Shown piece after piece: positions 17,926 to 25,303 of a stretch of 64,000 bases of DNA. The number at the start of each line of letters is the position of its first letter. Position 1 is the first letter of the stretch. The notes under the pieces are model-generated. The model did not search any database. It had not been told where the DNA came from and was given only the letters and a program-made list of their open reading frames with translations. The position numbers and the translations under genes were made by a program. Where the stretch lies: positions 2,678,501 to 2,742,500 of the forward strand of contig NZ_CP029553.1 of the NCBI RefSeq assembly GCF_003173755.1, written 5' to 3'. The stretch comes from Methylobacterium terrae (lineage in GTDB: Bacteria > Pseudomonadota > Alphaproteobacteria > Rhizobiales > Beijerinckiaceae).

Positions 17926-18189
17926 CTACCGCGGGAGCGACAACCGGTAGACCCCGCGAAAATCATCGGGATCGTCCACCACCTTGCCCTTGCGCAAGAT
18001 GGCGATGCGGCCCTCCTTCATCAGGCGCACCGCCTGGCGGCGGACCGGCTGCATCAGCGGTCCCCAGCCGTCCGGATGGGGACCGCCGAGCGCCCGGGCG
18101 ACCTCGGAGGGGCAGACGGTCTTGTCGGCCCCGCGGTCGGTCACGAGGCGCATCAGGGTGAGTTCGAGTTCGAAATCGTCAGGGTTCAT
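17926..18189 (-). CDS. DUF3253 domain protein, 87 aa
   Basis: Small soluble protein of the DUF3253 family, a winged-helix-like fold of unknown role. The core reads MRLVTDRGADKTVCPSEVARAL, then WGPLMQPVRRQAVRLMKEGRIAILRKGKVV, both typical family segments, and ends with GVYRLSLPR. The length is normal. Its start overlaps the end of the DUF599 gene by 11 bases, so the two are co-translated. Confidence 0.85.
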   Translation of the reverse strand: MNPDDFELELTLMRLVTDRGADKTVCPSEVARALGGPHPDGWGPLMQPVRRQAVRLMKEGRIAILRKGKVVDDPDDFRGVYRLSLPR

Positions 18190-18886
18190 CGTGGTCCTGC
18201 AGGGCCCGGCGGGCGTCGGAGGCGAACTGGCGCTGCCACATCACGGTGAGCACCATCGCGGTGGTGACGAACAGCACGTAGGCGCTGACGAACCACCCGA
18301 GATACGCCAGAGCGAAGAAGAACGCACGCTGCCCGCGGTTGAAGTGGCCGCCCGCCACCACGTTCATGGCCGCAGCCCGCCGCGCCGCGCGCGCGACGGC
18401 CACCGGGTCGCCGTCGCGCGGCGGCACCGCGCCGATCAGGATGGCGCCGTAGTTGAACAGCCGGTAGGCCCAGGCGAACTTGAAGAACGCGTAGACGAAG
18501 ATCAGGGCGAGGCCCGCCACCTTGATCTCCCACACCACCCGGGTCATCGGCGCGCCGAAGGGCAGGGTGGAGAACAGCGTGAGCGCGTCGTCGGTGGAGC
18601 GCGACAGGGTCAGCGCGCTCCCGAGCGCGATCAGCGCCGTCGAGGCGAAGAAGGCGGTGCCGTTCTGGAGCGAGGCGTTGATGGTGGTGTCGACCACCCG
18701 GTTCTCGCGCAGGATCTGTTGGTCGGCCCAGGCATGCCGGTAGCGGTTCATCATGCCGTTGAGGCTGCGCTTGCCGCCCGACAGGTGCTCGACCGCGTAG
18801 GAATAGCCGAACCACGCCGCGAGGAAGCAGACGAGGGCGGTCAGATCGAGCAGCGAGAAGCTGCTCAGGCCCGGATCCGGGTGCAT
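18179..18886 (-). CDS. DUF599 family membrane protein
   Basis: 235 aa inner-membrane protein with four or five hydrophobic helices (LLDLTALVCFLAAWFGYSYAVEHL, FFASTALIALGSALTL, VAGLALIFVYAFFKFAWAYRLF, AYLGWFVSAYVLFVTTAMVLTVMW). Conserved DUF599 features include NRYRHAW, ENRVVDTTINASLQNGTAFFAST and FKFAWAYRLFNYG. The role is unknown. It overlaps the DUF3253 gene and follows acylphosphatase on the same strand by 12 bases, so three genes form one unit. Confidence 0.88.
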   Translation of the reverse strand: MHPDPGLSSFSLLDLTALVCFLAAWFGYSYAVEHLSGGKRSLNGMMNRYRHAWADQQILRENRVVDTTINASLQNGTAFFASTALIALGSALTLSRSTDDALTLFSTLPFGAPMTRVVWEIKVAGLALIFVYAFFKFAWAYRLFNYGAILIGAVPPRDGDPVAVARAARRAAAMNVVAGGHFNRGQRAFFFALAYLGWFVSAYVLFVTTAMVLTVMWQRQFASDARRALQDHDEP

Positions 18887-18898
18887 GCGAGGGTCCCG

Positions 18899-19195
18899 TC
18901 AGGCGGTCGGCAGGATCTGCACGCCGCGCGTGCCGGCGGCGGGGCTCGACGCCGCCCGGTCGCTGACCGTCAGGTCCTCCACCCTCGCCCCGGGCGGGCC
19001 CTGGCGGCAGGCCTCGATCACCGCCGCCACGGCCTCGGCCGGCCCGGCGAGATGGGCCTCGACGCTGCCGTCCTGCCGGTTGCGCACGGTGCCGGCAAGG
19101 CCCCGCGCCTCGGCGACGCCCTTGGTCCAGGCCCGGTAGCCGACGCCCTGGACCCGGCCCCGGACGATGATGGCCACGCTGCGGTGCTCGCTCAC
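18899..19195 (-). CDS. acyP: Acylphosphatase
   Basis: Hydrolyses acyl phosphates such as acetyl or carbamoyl phosphate. 98 aa, the family size. Catalytic Arg21 lies in RVQGVGYRAW and Asn39 in GTVRNRQDGSVE; both are present. The C-terminal extension of about 10 residues (RAASSPAAGTRGVQILPTA) replaces the usual F-x-I/R-Y ending. It is the first gene of the unit with DUF599 and DUF3253. Confidence 0.93.
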   Translation of the reverse strand: MSEHRSVAIIVRGRVQGVGYRAWTKGVAEARGLAGTVRNRQDGSVEAHLAGPAEAVAAVIEACRQGPPGARVEDLTVSDRAASSPAAGTRGVQILPTA

Positions 19196-19271
19196 GATCC
19201 TCCGCTCCCCGAATGGTCCCCGATCGGGCGGGATCTAGGGCATTTCCCCGCGCGAAGGGAGGGTGGGAGCG

Positions 19272-19682
19272 TCAGGCGCTCGCGGCGACGAGCGGGCGGA
19301 TCGCGGCGACGTGGCGCGGCGCGGGCGCGCGCAGGCGCACGAGGTCGGCGAGCGGCACGAAGGCGTCCGGCGCAGCGCCCCCAACCCGGGTGCCGAAGCC
19401 GAGCGCGAAGGAGAGGGTGAGCTTCCGGTCGGGGGCGAAGCCGAAGGCCTCGAGCGCGGCCGAGAACGCCTCGCGGAAGCTGCGCACCCCGCACCAGCTC
19501 TTCTCCGAGAGGTGCAGCGGCCATTCCCAGTAGCCGTCCGGCCGCCGGGCGGTCAGGGCGTCGCGCTCGATGAAGTAGCCGGTCTCGCGGTGCTCGAGAC
19601 CGTCCGCGTGGAGGCGCCAGTCCCGATTCTCGAACAGCGGGGCGGCCCCGGCCGCGACGTCGTCCAGGCGGGTGGTCTCCAT
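19272..19682 (-). CDS. Unknown protein, 136 aa, divergent from the repair operon
   Basis: Not recognised. ATG 19682-19680 is preceded by GGGAG, and the protein (METTRLDDVAAGAAPLF...) is soluble with an aromatic-rich middle (DGYWEWPLHLSEKSWCGV followed by REAFSAALEAFGFAPD). A LexA-type site (19743-19757) sits 61 bases upstream of the start, and the gene is divergent from the coiled-coil/ATPase/phosphoesterase operon, so it is probably damage-inducible with it. It could be a partner or inhibitor; there is no direct evidence. Confidence 0.6.
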   Translation of the reverse strand: METTRLDDVAAGAAPLFENRDWRLHADGLEHRETGYFIERDALTARRPDGYWEWPLHLSEKSWCGVRSFREAFSAALEAFGFAPDRKLTLSFALGFGTRVGGAAPDAFVPLADLVRLRAPAPRHVAAIRPLVAASA

Positions 19683-19742
19683 GCCGGTCTCCCGTGGTTC
19701 CGCCGCGACGCCGCGCCGCCTCCCGGACCGGCTCATCGCATG

Positions 19743-19757
19743 GAACATTACCGGAAC
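19743..19757. promoter_or_regulatory. LexA (SOS) operator, GAAC-N7-GAAC
   Basis: Perfect match to the alphaproteobacterial LexA half-site pair (GAAC at 19743-19746 and 19754-19757, spacer ATTACCG). It lies between two divergent gene starts (19682 and 19857) and can serve both. The flanks (GGAACA ... GGAACAC) match those of the site at 24059. Confidence 0.7.
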
Positions 19758-19856
19758 ACTGGTCTGATTTGCACAGGTCGTCAACAGGTTTCGACGGAAC
19801 TTTCGCCAGCCCGGGATGCGGTTGCCAAAGCCGGGCCCGAATGCCACCTCAACCGG

Positions 19857-20216
19857 ATGACGACGAGGAGCGAGATGGAGCGCAGCCGCAAGGGGCAGGA
19901 GCCGACTTCGCGAGAGCTCGGTCCGCGAGGTTCCGGCAGCGACGTCGAGGCGCTCAAGCGCCTCGAGGCGCTGCAGCCGGCCTACGAGCGCCTGCGCGCC
20001 GACCGCATCCGGGCCGAGAGCGACGTCGAGCGGCTGACCGCCGAGCTGGCCGCCGCCCGGGCCCAGGCCCGGGAGGAGCTCGGCACCGACGACGAGGCCG
20101 AGATCCGCCGGATGATCGAGGAGGCGCGGGCCGAGAATGCCCGCCGGGTGGAGGATTTCGCCCAAGCGCTGCGGGCGGTGCAGGACCGCCTCGACGCCCT
20201 CGACGGCGCCCGCTGA
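19857..20216 (+). CDS. Coiled-coil protein, 119 aa
   Basis: Function unknown. After a polar, unstructured 28-residue N-terminus, almost the whole protein is a continuous charged helix with heptad character (ALKRLEALQPAYERLRADRI, ESDVERLTAELAAARAQARE, EIRRMIEEARAENARRVEDF). A second in-frame ATG lies at 19875. It precedes the ATPase by 8 bases in an apparent operon. Because that ATPase lacks one arm of a normal Rad50 hairpin, this peptide could pair with its coiled coil or act as an accessory clamp; that is inference. Confidence 0.65.
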   Translation: MTTRSEMERSRKGQEPTSRELGPRGSGSDVEALKRLEALQPAYERLRADRIRAESDVERLTAELAAARAQAREELGTDDEAEIRRMIEEARAENARRVEDFAQALRAVQDRLDALDGAR

Positions 20217-20224
20217 GAGATCCC

Positions 20225-22164
20225 GTGACCCCGACCGACCGCCAGGACGCGCTCGCCCGCGCCGGCCGCCTGCTCGCCCGCCTGGAGGCGACCCGCGACC
20301 GCGACCGCGACACCCTCGCGGAGCGCACGCGGGCGGTGGCCGCCGCCAAGGGCCGCCTCGCCCAGCGCGACGCGATCGACACCTACCTGCGCGAGTTGCA
20401 GCAGGACGCCAACCGGCGCAGCGTCGCGACCTTCGAGACGCTGCTCACCGCCCTCGTCCAGGAGGTGCTGCCCGGCGAGAAGCCGGTGCGCCTGGAACTG
20501 ACCACCGAGCGCGGCCTGCCGGCCCTCGACATCGGGGTCGAGCGGCCCGACGGCGGCCGCGAGGACGTGCTGGAGGACAATGGCGGCGCGATGACCAACG
20601 TGGTCGGGATGGCGTTGCGCCTGATCGCCGTGGTCAAGGCCGGCGTCGGCCGCTTCCTCGCCCTCGACGAGGCCGATTGCTGGATCGCGCCCGACCGGGT
20701 GCCGGCCTTCTACCGGGTGCTCGACGACGGGGCCGCGCGGCTCGGCGTCCAGTGCCTGGCGATCTCCCACCACGACGTCGCCGGATTCGACGCCGGGCTG
20801 ACGGTGAGCCGCATCGCCGGGCGCCCCGAGACCGGCGTCGCGATCGACGGACCGGCCGCGTCCTGCGCCGCCGCGTGGGATCCCGGGGTGCCCGGCTTCC
20901 GCTTCATCCGCCTGGTCGACGTGCAGGGATTCGCCGACGCGACGCTGCCGCTCGCGCCCGGCGTCAACGCCCTCGTCGGGCCGAACAACCACGGCAAGTC
21001 GACGGTGATCCGGGCGCTGCGGGCGGTGTTCTACGGCGAGGTGCGCGACAGCCTGGTGCGGGCGGGCGCGAGCGCGGCGCGGGTCGAGATCGGCGTCGCC
21101 GAGGGCCGGGTGCTCCGCTACGTCCGCCAGCCGAAGCGCACCCCCGTCAACCTGTGGTCGCTGCACGAGGCCGACGGCGCGCTGGTGCAGGAGAACGGCA
21201 CCACCTTCGAGACCGGCGGGCGCGACGTGCCGCCCTGGGTCGAGCGGCTGTTCGGCATCACCCGGGTCGAGGATCTCGACGTGCACGTGGCGCACCAGAA
21301 GTTCCCGGTGTTCCTGCTCGGCGAGAAGCCGGCCCGGCGCTCGGCGGTGCTGTCGATCGGCCGCGAGGCCGGGCTGATCCGCGACATGCAGGCGCTCCAG
21401 CGCGAGCGCGTCACCGAGGACCAGCGCACGATCCGCGAGGGCGAGCGCGAGATCGCGCGCCTGCGCGACGCGCTCGCCGCCCTCGACGGGCTCGACGCCC
21501 TGGCGGAGGCCCTGAACGAGCTCAAGGCCCGAGCCGGCACCCTCGCCGAAGCGGCGGCGCACCTGCGCGACCGCGATGCCCTGGCCGATCGCCTCGCCCG
21601 GGCCCACCGTCTCGCCGGCGGGGCCGCCGCCCGGGCCCGGGTGCTGGCCGACCTGCCGGGGCCCGAGATCGGCGCCGAGTTGGGACGGGCTCTGGCCGAG
21701 GCGCGCCACCGCGAGGCCCTGGGCCGCCGGGTGCTCGCCGCCGCCGCCGACCTCGCGGGCGCGCGGGCAGGGCCGCCGCCCTCGCCGACCTGCCGGAGGT
21801 CCCGTCGCCGCGCGAGACCGCGCAGGCCGCCGCCCACGCCGCCCGCCTGACCCGGCTGGCGCGGGACCTCGCGGATGCGCAGCGGCGGGCCGCAGCGTTG
21901 CGCACCCTGCCCGAGGCGGCGCCCCGGCCGGTGCTCCGGCCGCAGACCGGCGTGACCGGGGACCGCCTCGCCGAGATCGGCCGCCGCCTCGCCGAGGCGA
22001 AGGAGCGCGTGGCGCTCGCCCGCGACGGGCTGGCGGCGGCGGAGGGCGAGATGGCGGCCCTGCTCGCCACGACCGGCGGGCGCTGCCCGGCCTGCGGCAC
22101 CCCCGCCGCCCCAGCCTCGCTGCTCGCCGGCCACCGCCACGCCAGGCCGGAGGAAGCCGCGTGA
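20225..22164 (+). pseudogene. Rad50/SbcC-like ATPase with swapped lobes, single-base frameshift near 21767
   Basis: GTG start at 20225. Residues 1-75 are coiled coil. An SMC-type C-lobe follows: signature-like DNGGAMTNVVGMALRLIAV near 118-136, Walker B RFLALDEADCW at 143-153 and H-loop AISHHD. Then comes an N-lobe: VDVQGFADATLPL, Walker A VGPNNHGKST at 251-260 and a Q-loop region VHVAHQKFPVFLLGEKPARR, followed by about 150 residues of coiled coil. The frame then shifts: from about 21767 the reading continues in the -1 frame (AALADLPEVPSPRETAQ) to a zinc-hook-like CPACG and a stop at 22162-22164. One extra base would restore 646 aa. Unshifted, translation ends at 21850 and lacks the hook. The stop overlaps the phosphoesterase GTG. 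Either decayed or a sequencing error. Confidence 0.75.
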
Positions 22165-23162
22165 TCCTCGGCCGCGAGCGGCTCGACGCCGCGCCGGTGC
22201 CGTGCGCCGGCCTCCTCGTCATCGGCGATCCGCACGTCTCGTCGCGCCGCCCCGGCCGGCGCAAGGATCCCGACTGGCCGGCGCCGATCCTGGCAAAGCT
22301 CGAGCATTGCGTCGCGCTCGCCAACGCGCGGGACCTCGCGCCTCTGCTCCTCGGCGACCTGTTCGAGCGGCCGGTGGAGCCGGACGAGAGCCTGAAGTCG
22401 CGCCTGATCCGGATCCTCAAGGGCTTTCGCCACCGCCCGCTCGCCAATGTCGGCAACCACGACATCCGCCACACCCGCCTGTCGGACGGCGACAGCCTGG
22501 CGATGCTGGCGGTGAGCGACGTCCTCGACGCGGTGCCGGAATCGGGCCCGGCGGCGCATTACCGCGTCGGCGACCGCACGATCGGGCTCGGCGCGACGCC
22601 GTTCGGCCAGGCGATCCCGGCGGATGCCCGCGGGCTGTTTGCGGGCGCCGACGACGTCGTCTGGCTCACCCACCACGACCTCGCCTTCGGGGCGGGCTAT
22701 CCCGGCGCGGTGCCGCCGGAGGGGATTGCCGGCTGCGCGCTCGCCCTCAACGGCCACGTCCACAAGCGCCACGCGCCCCTGCGGGTCGGCGGCACGCTGT
22801 GGTTCAATCCCGGCAACATCACCCGCGGCTCGGTCGACCTCATCGCCCACGTCCCGGCCGTCTTCGTGCTGTCGGGCGACCTCGCGCTCGCCGAGGAGCG
22901 CCTGCCCTTCGCGCCGGACGTGTTCGACCTCACCGGCCGCCAAGTCGCGGCCGATCCCTCGCCCGAGGCGATCGGCCGGATCGAGAGCGCCTTCGTGTCG
23001 CTGCTCCAGGCCGAGACCACCACCGACCTCGCCCGCAGCGACGACGGCGCGCTGATCCGCGAGGAGATCGAGGCGAAGTTTCTTCGCGATGAGACGCCGG
23101 AGCCGGTGCGGGCGGCGATCCGCTCGCTGGTCGAGGCGGCGGTGGCGAAGAAGGGCCTTTAG
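22161..23162 (+). CDS. Metallophosphoesterase, SbcD/Mre11-like, 333 aa
   Basis: Probable two-metal nuclease subunit partnering the upstream ATPase. All calcineurin-type motifs are present in order: GDPHV (Asp23, His25), LLLGDLFER (Asp66), NVGNHD (Asn99, His100), LTHHDL (His171) and NGHVHKRH (His199, His201). The C-terminal 100 residues (from AEERLPFAPDVFDL) are helical and could be the ATPase-binding part. The GTG start overlaps the ATPase stop, implying a complex. It is shorter than E. coli SbcD (about 400 aa) and closer to phage gp47-like versions. Confidence 0.82.
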   Translation: MILGRERLDAAPVPCAGLLVIGDPHVSSRRPGRRKDPDWPAPILAKLEHCVALANARDLAPLLLGDLFERPVEPDESLKSRLIRILKGFRHRPLANVGNHDIRHTRLSDGDSLAMLAVSDVLDAVPESGPAAHYRVGDRTIGLGATPFGQAIPADARGLFAGADDVVWLTHHDLAFGAGYPGAVPPEGIAGCALALNGHVHKRHAPLRVGGTLWFNPGNITRGSVDLIAHVPAVFVLSGDLALAEERLPFAPDVFDLTGRQVAADPSPEAIGRIESAFVSLLQAETTTDLARSDDGALIREEIEAKFLRDETPEPVRAAIRSLVEAAVAKKGL

Positions 23163-23306
23163 ACGATCTTTCGCCTCCGCAGAGCGTCGCGGCAGGCGGT
23201 CCTGACACCCTCCTCGTCGTCCCGCGCTCGGCTGCGCGGACCCGGTGCGACCCGGAGGGTTTCGAGATCGCCTTCGCGATCGTCGGACCAGGATCCTCGG
23301 GACGAA

Positions 23307-23987
23307 TCAGAACCCGAACGGATCCGGATACGGCAGGACCCGCCGCCGCACCGGCGTCTCGGGTAGGATCGGCCGGCTGATATCGACCGCCACCAGTCCC
23401 TCGACGGCGAGCGCCAGCACCGCCGCGACGCCGTCCTGGGCGTTGATCGCCATGGCGGCGCACTCGACCAGGCGGCCGGTGCCGCACTCGTCGAGGTGGT
23501 GCAGGATCCGCACCCGGTCGCCGGCCGAGACGTAGGTGCGGCGGCAGGCCATGATCAGGCGCACCGTCGAGACCCGGGGCTCGGCCCGCAGGGTCGCGGC
23601 GCTCTCGATGACGAAGCGGCGGCCGTCCTCGGCCACCACCGGCTCGCCCGCGACGTAGGCCGTGCGGAACGGGTGACGGCCGAGATCGCTCTCCGCCACC
23701 ACGTCGATTAGGAGGCCCGGCTCGTCGGTGCGCACCTGCTCGAAATCGGCGGCGTGCTCCACCGTCGCGTCGCCGAGTTGCAGGCGGACCGGGGCGGGGG
23801 CGGCGCGCAGGCGCTCCACCGCCGGGTCGAGGGCCGCGATGGCGAGGAAATCCGCCACCAGGGCCGGGCGCGGCACCGCCGGAACCAGGGTGCTCCCGCG
23901 CCGGGGCGGTGCGCCCCGCACCGCGCTGCGGCGCTGGCCCGGGCGCTCGAGCAGGGTCGAGGGATCGAGGAGGGCGGGGGTGCTCAT
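23307..23987 (-). CDS. Unknown protein, 226 aa, under a LexA-type site
   Basis: No family recognised. ATG 23987-23985. A basic, Pro/Arg-rich first 40 residues is followed by a globular part with many beta-strand-like stretches (GLLIDVVAESDLGRHPF, RTAYVAGEPVVAEDGRRFVI, VSTVRLIMACRRTYVSAGDRV, LLVAVDISRPI-like end). The E/D-rich strand pattern would be compatible with a restriction-endonuclease-like fold, but I cannot identify a catalytic set. A perfect GAAC-N7-GAAC site lies 72 bases upstream. It converges on the phosphoesterase gene and is divergent from the annealing-protein candidate. Confidence 0.6.
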   Translation of the reverse strand: MSTPALLDPSTLLERPGQRRSAVRGAPPRRGSTLVPAVPRPALVADFLAIAALDPAVERLRAAPAPVRLQLGDATVEHAADFEQVRTDEPGLLIDVVAESDLGRHPFRTAYVAGEPVVAEDGRRFVIESAATLRAEPRVSTVRLIMACRRTYVSAGDRVRILHHLDECGTGRLVECAAMAINAQDGVAAVLALAVEGLVAVDISRPILPETPVRRRVLPYPDPFGF

Positions 23988-24058
23988 GCGGGGCTCCGGA
24001 TGCGGCGGACGGCGCGTCTCGACCGGTCGGCCACAGTCTTGCGCCGAAGGCGTGATAG

Positions 24059-24073
24059 GAACATTTAGCGAAC
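24059..24073. promoter_or_regulatory. LexA (SOS) operator, GAAC-N7-GAAC
   Basis: GAAC at 24059-24062 and 24070-24073 with a 7-base spacer (ATTTAGC), 72 bases upstream of the leftward gene start at 23987. It shares the GGAACATT core with the site at 19743. Confidence 0.7.
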
Positions 24074-24256
24074 ACAACGGCCGCGGGCAACGGCCCAGAA
24101 ATCGTCCCACCGAAAGCGCGGCCGTTGCGGTCGGACATCGTCCTGCCGCGGCCGCCCCTCCGGCTGGGAGGCGCGACATCAATTCATCGCGGCGGTGCAT
24201 TTCGTCTCGTCGGGATCTCGCGAAAACGCTCGCGCATCCCCATATCCCATGCTAGA

Positions 24257-24271
24257 GAACAAACGTGGAAC
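24257..24271. promoter_or_regulatory. LexA (SOS) operator, GAAC-N7-GAAC
   Basis: GAAC at 24257-24260 and 24268-24271 with spacer AAACGTG, 52 bases upstream of the ATG at 24324. The position is typical for overlap with a promoter. Confidence 0.68.
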
Positions 24272-24323
24272 CGGCCGCCCCGCCTCGTCCGGAATCCGCT
24301 GTCAGCAGGTGAGATCGATCGAG

Positions 24324-25115
24324 ATGAGCGCAACCACGGACAAGCAGATCGCGGACATCCTCGCCACCTACGGCGAGCCGCTGGCCGGCAACGTCTGGCG
24401 CGTGCAGGGCACCGCCGTGATCTACCACAAGGCCCTGGAGCGGATCGCCGTCCAGGCCCGCATCCGCTTCGACGCGCCGGTGATCGTGCGGGCGGAGCGG
24501 GACGAGGCGGTGATCCTGGTGACCGGCCACATGCCGGGCCCGAACGGCGACCGCACCGAATGGTCGATCGGCGAGGCGCTGATCGGCGTGAACTACCGCG
24601 TGTCGGGCCGCCAGGCCGCCTACGTCTTCGCGATGGCGGAGAAGCGGGCCAAGGACCGGGTGATCCTCAAGCTCGCCGGCCTGCACGGCCTGCTCTACTC
24701 CGAGGACGAGGCCGACGAGTTCAAGGCGAGCCGGCCCGACCTGGTGGCGGCGAACCAGTCGCGCCGGGCCGAGCCGGTGCGCGAGGCGCAGATGTCCGGC
24801 GAGGCCGAGCGGGAGACCGCGCAGGATGCGAACGGGCGGGATACGAACGGGCATGACGCGGAAGCCGCGAACGACGCCGATGCACCGCGCACCGACGCCG
24901 CGTCGGCGGAGGCCGACCTGACCGCCCGTATCGACCAGGCGCAGTCGATCAACGCGGTCACCGACCTGATGCTCGCCCCCGAGACGCAAGGAGCGCTCGC
25001 CGCCATGCCGCCGGGCGTGCGCGACGAGGTGCGCGAGCACGCCAAGGCCCGGCTCGTGGCCCTCGGCTGGCCGGCCCGCAACCCGGCCAAGGGACGCAAG
25101 GCCGCGGTGGCGTGA
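24324..25115 (+). CDS. Candidate Rad52/Sak-like ssDNA-annealing protein, 263 aa
   Basis: Conserved N-terminal domain (residues 1-135) then a low-complexity Asp/Ala-rich linker (DANGRDTNGHDAEAANDADA) and a short helical C-terminal part. The segment AMAEKRAKDRVILKLAGLHG (104-123), followed by LLYSEDEADEF, parallels the Rad52 helix pattern EKA-x-KEA-x-TDALKRAL-x-x-FG-x-x-L. It follows a strand region with EWSIGEA. From memory, similar domains occur in phage proteins near recombinases. An annealing role is inference. The ATG at 24324 lies downstream of a LexA-type site; a terminator hairpin follows at 25139. Confidence 0.5.
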   Translation: MSATTDKQIADILATYGEPLAGNVWRVQGTAVIYHKALERIAVQARIRFDAPVIVRAERDEAVILVTGHMPGPNGDRTEWSIGEALIGVNYRVSGRQAAYVFAMAEKRAKDRVILKLAGLHGLLYSEDEADEFKASRPDLVAANQSRRAEPVREAQMSGEAERETAQDANGRDTNGHDAEAANDADAPRTDAASAEADLTARIDQAQSINAVTDLMLAPETQGALAAMPPGVRDEVREHAKARLVALGWPARNPAKGRKAAVA

Positions 25116-25138
25116 CCGCGTCCATCGGATTCGACGAC

Positions 25139-25169
25139 GAGGCCGTCCGCTCGCGCGGGCGGCCTCTTT
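25139..25169 (+). terminator. Rho-independent terminator after the annealing-protein candidate
   Basis: A 12-base stem (GAGGCCGTCCGC with GCGGGCGGCCTC, one G-U pair) and TCGC loop followed by TTT, 24 bases beyond the stop at 25115. Confidence 0.7.
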
Positions 25170-25303
25170 CCGTTGCTCCGGCGCCCCGGGCCTGACCGGA
25201 TCGTGACCGTGGACGGGGCATGTTCGCCCTTGCTCCCCAGCCCCCGCCACGCATGATCGCGCCCGGCGCGGCAAACCGGCGCCGTGACAGCGGGAGGGCC
25301 AGG

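Larger units (their letters stand above)
23988..24323. other. Divergent control region with two LexA-type sites
   Basis: 336 bases between the leftward unknown gene and the rightward annealing-protein candidate. It is less GC-rich than its surroundings and holds the operators at 24059-24073 and 24257-24271, one placed suitably for each gene. No other gene is seen in it. Confidence 0.6.

Noticed and set aside
21761..21775. Programmed -1 frameshift in the Rad50-like gene
   Set aside because: No X-XXY-YYZ slippery site or evident downstream stem is seen; a simple one-base deletion explains the data better.
19272..25115. Remnant of a complete prophage
   Set aside because: No integrase, attachment repeat, terminase, capsid or lysis gene lies within the window; only the recombination-like genes have a phage flavour.
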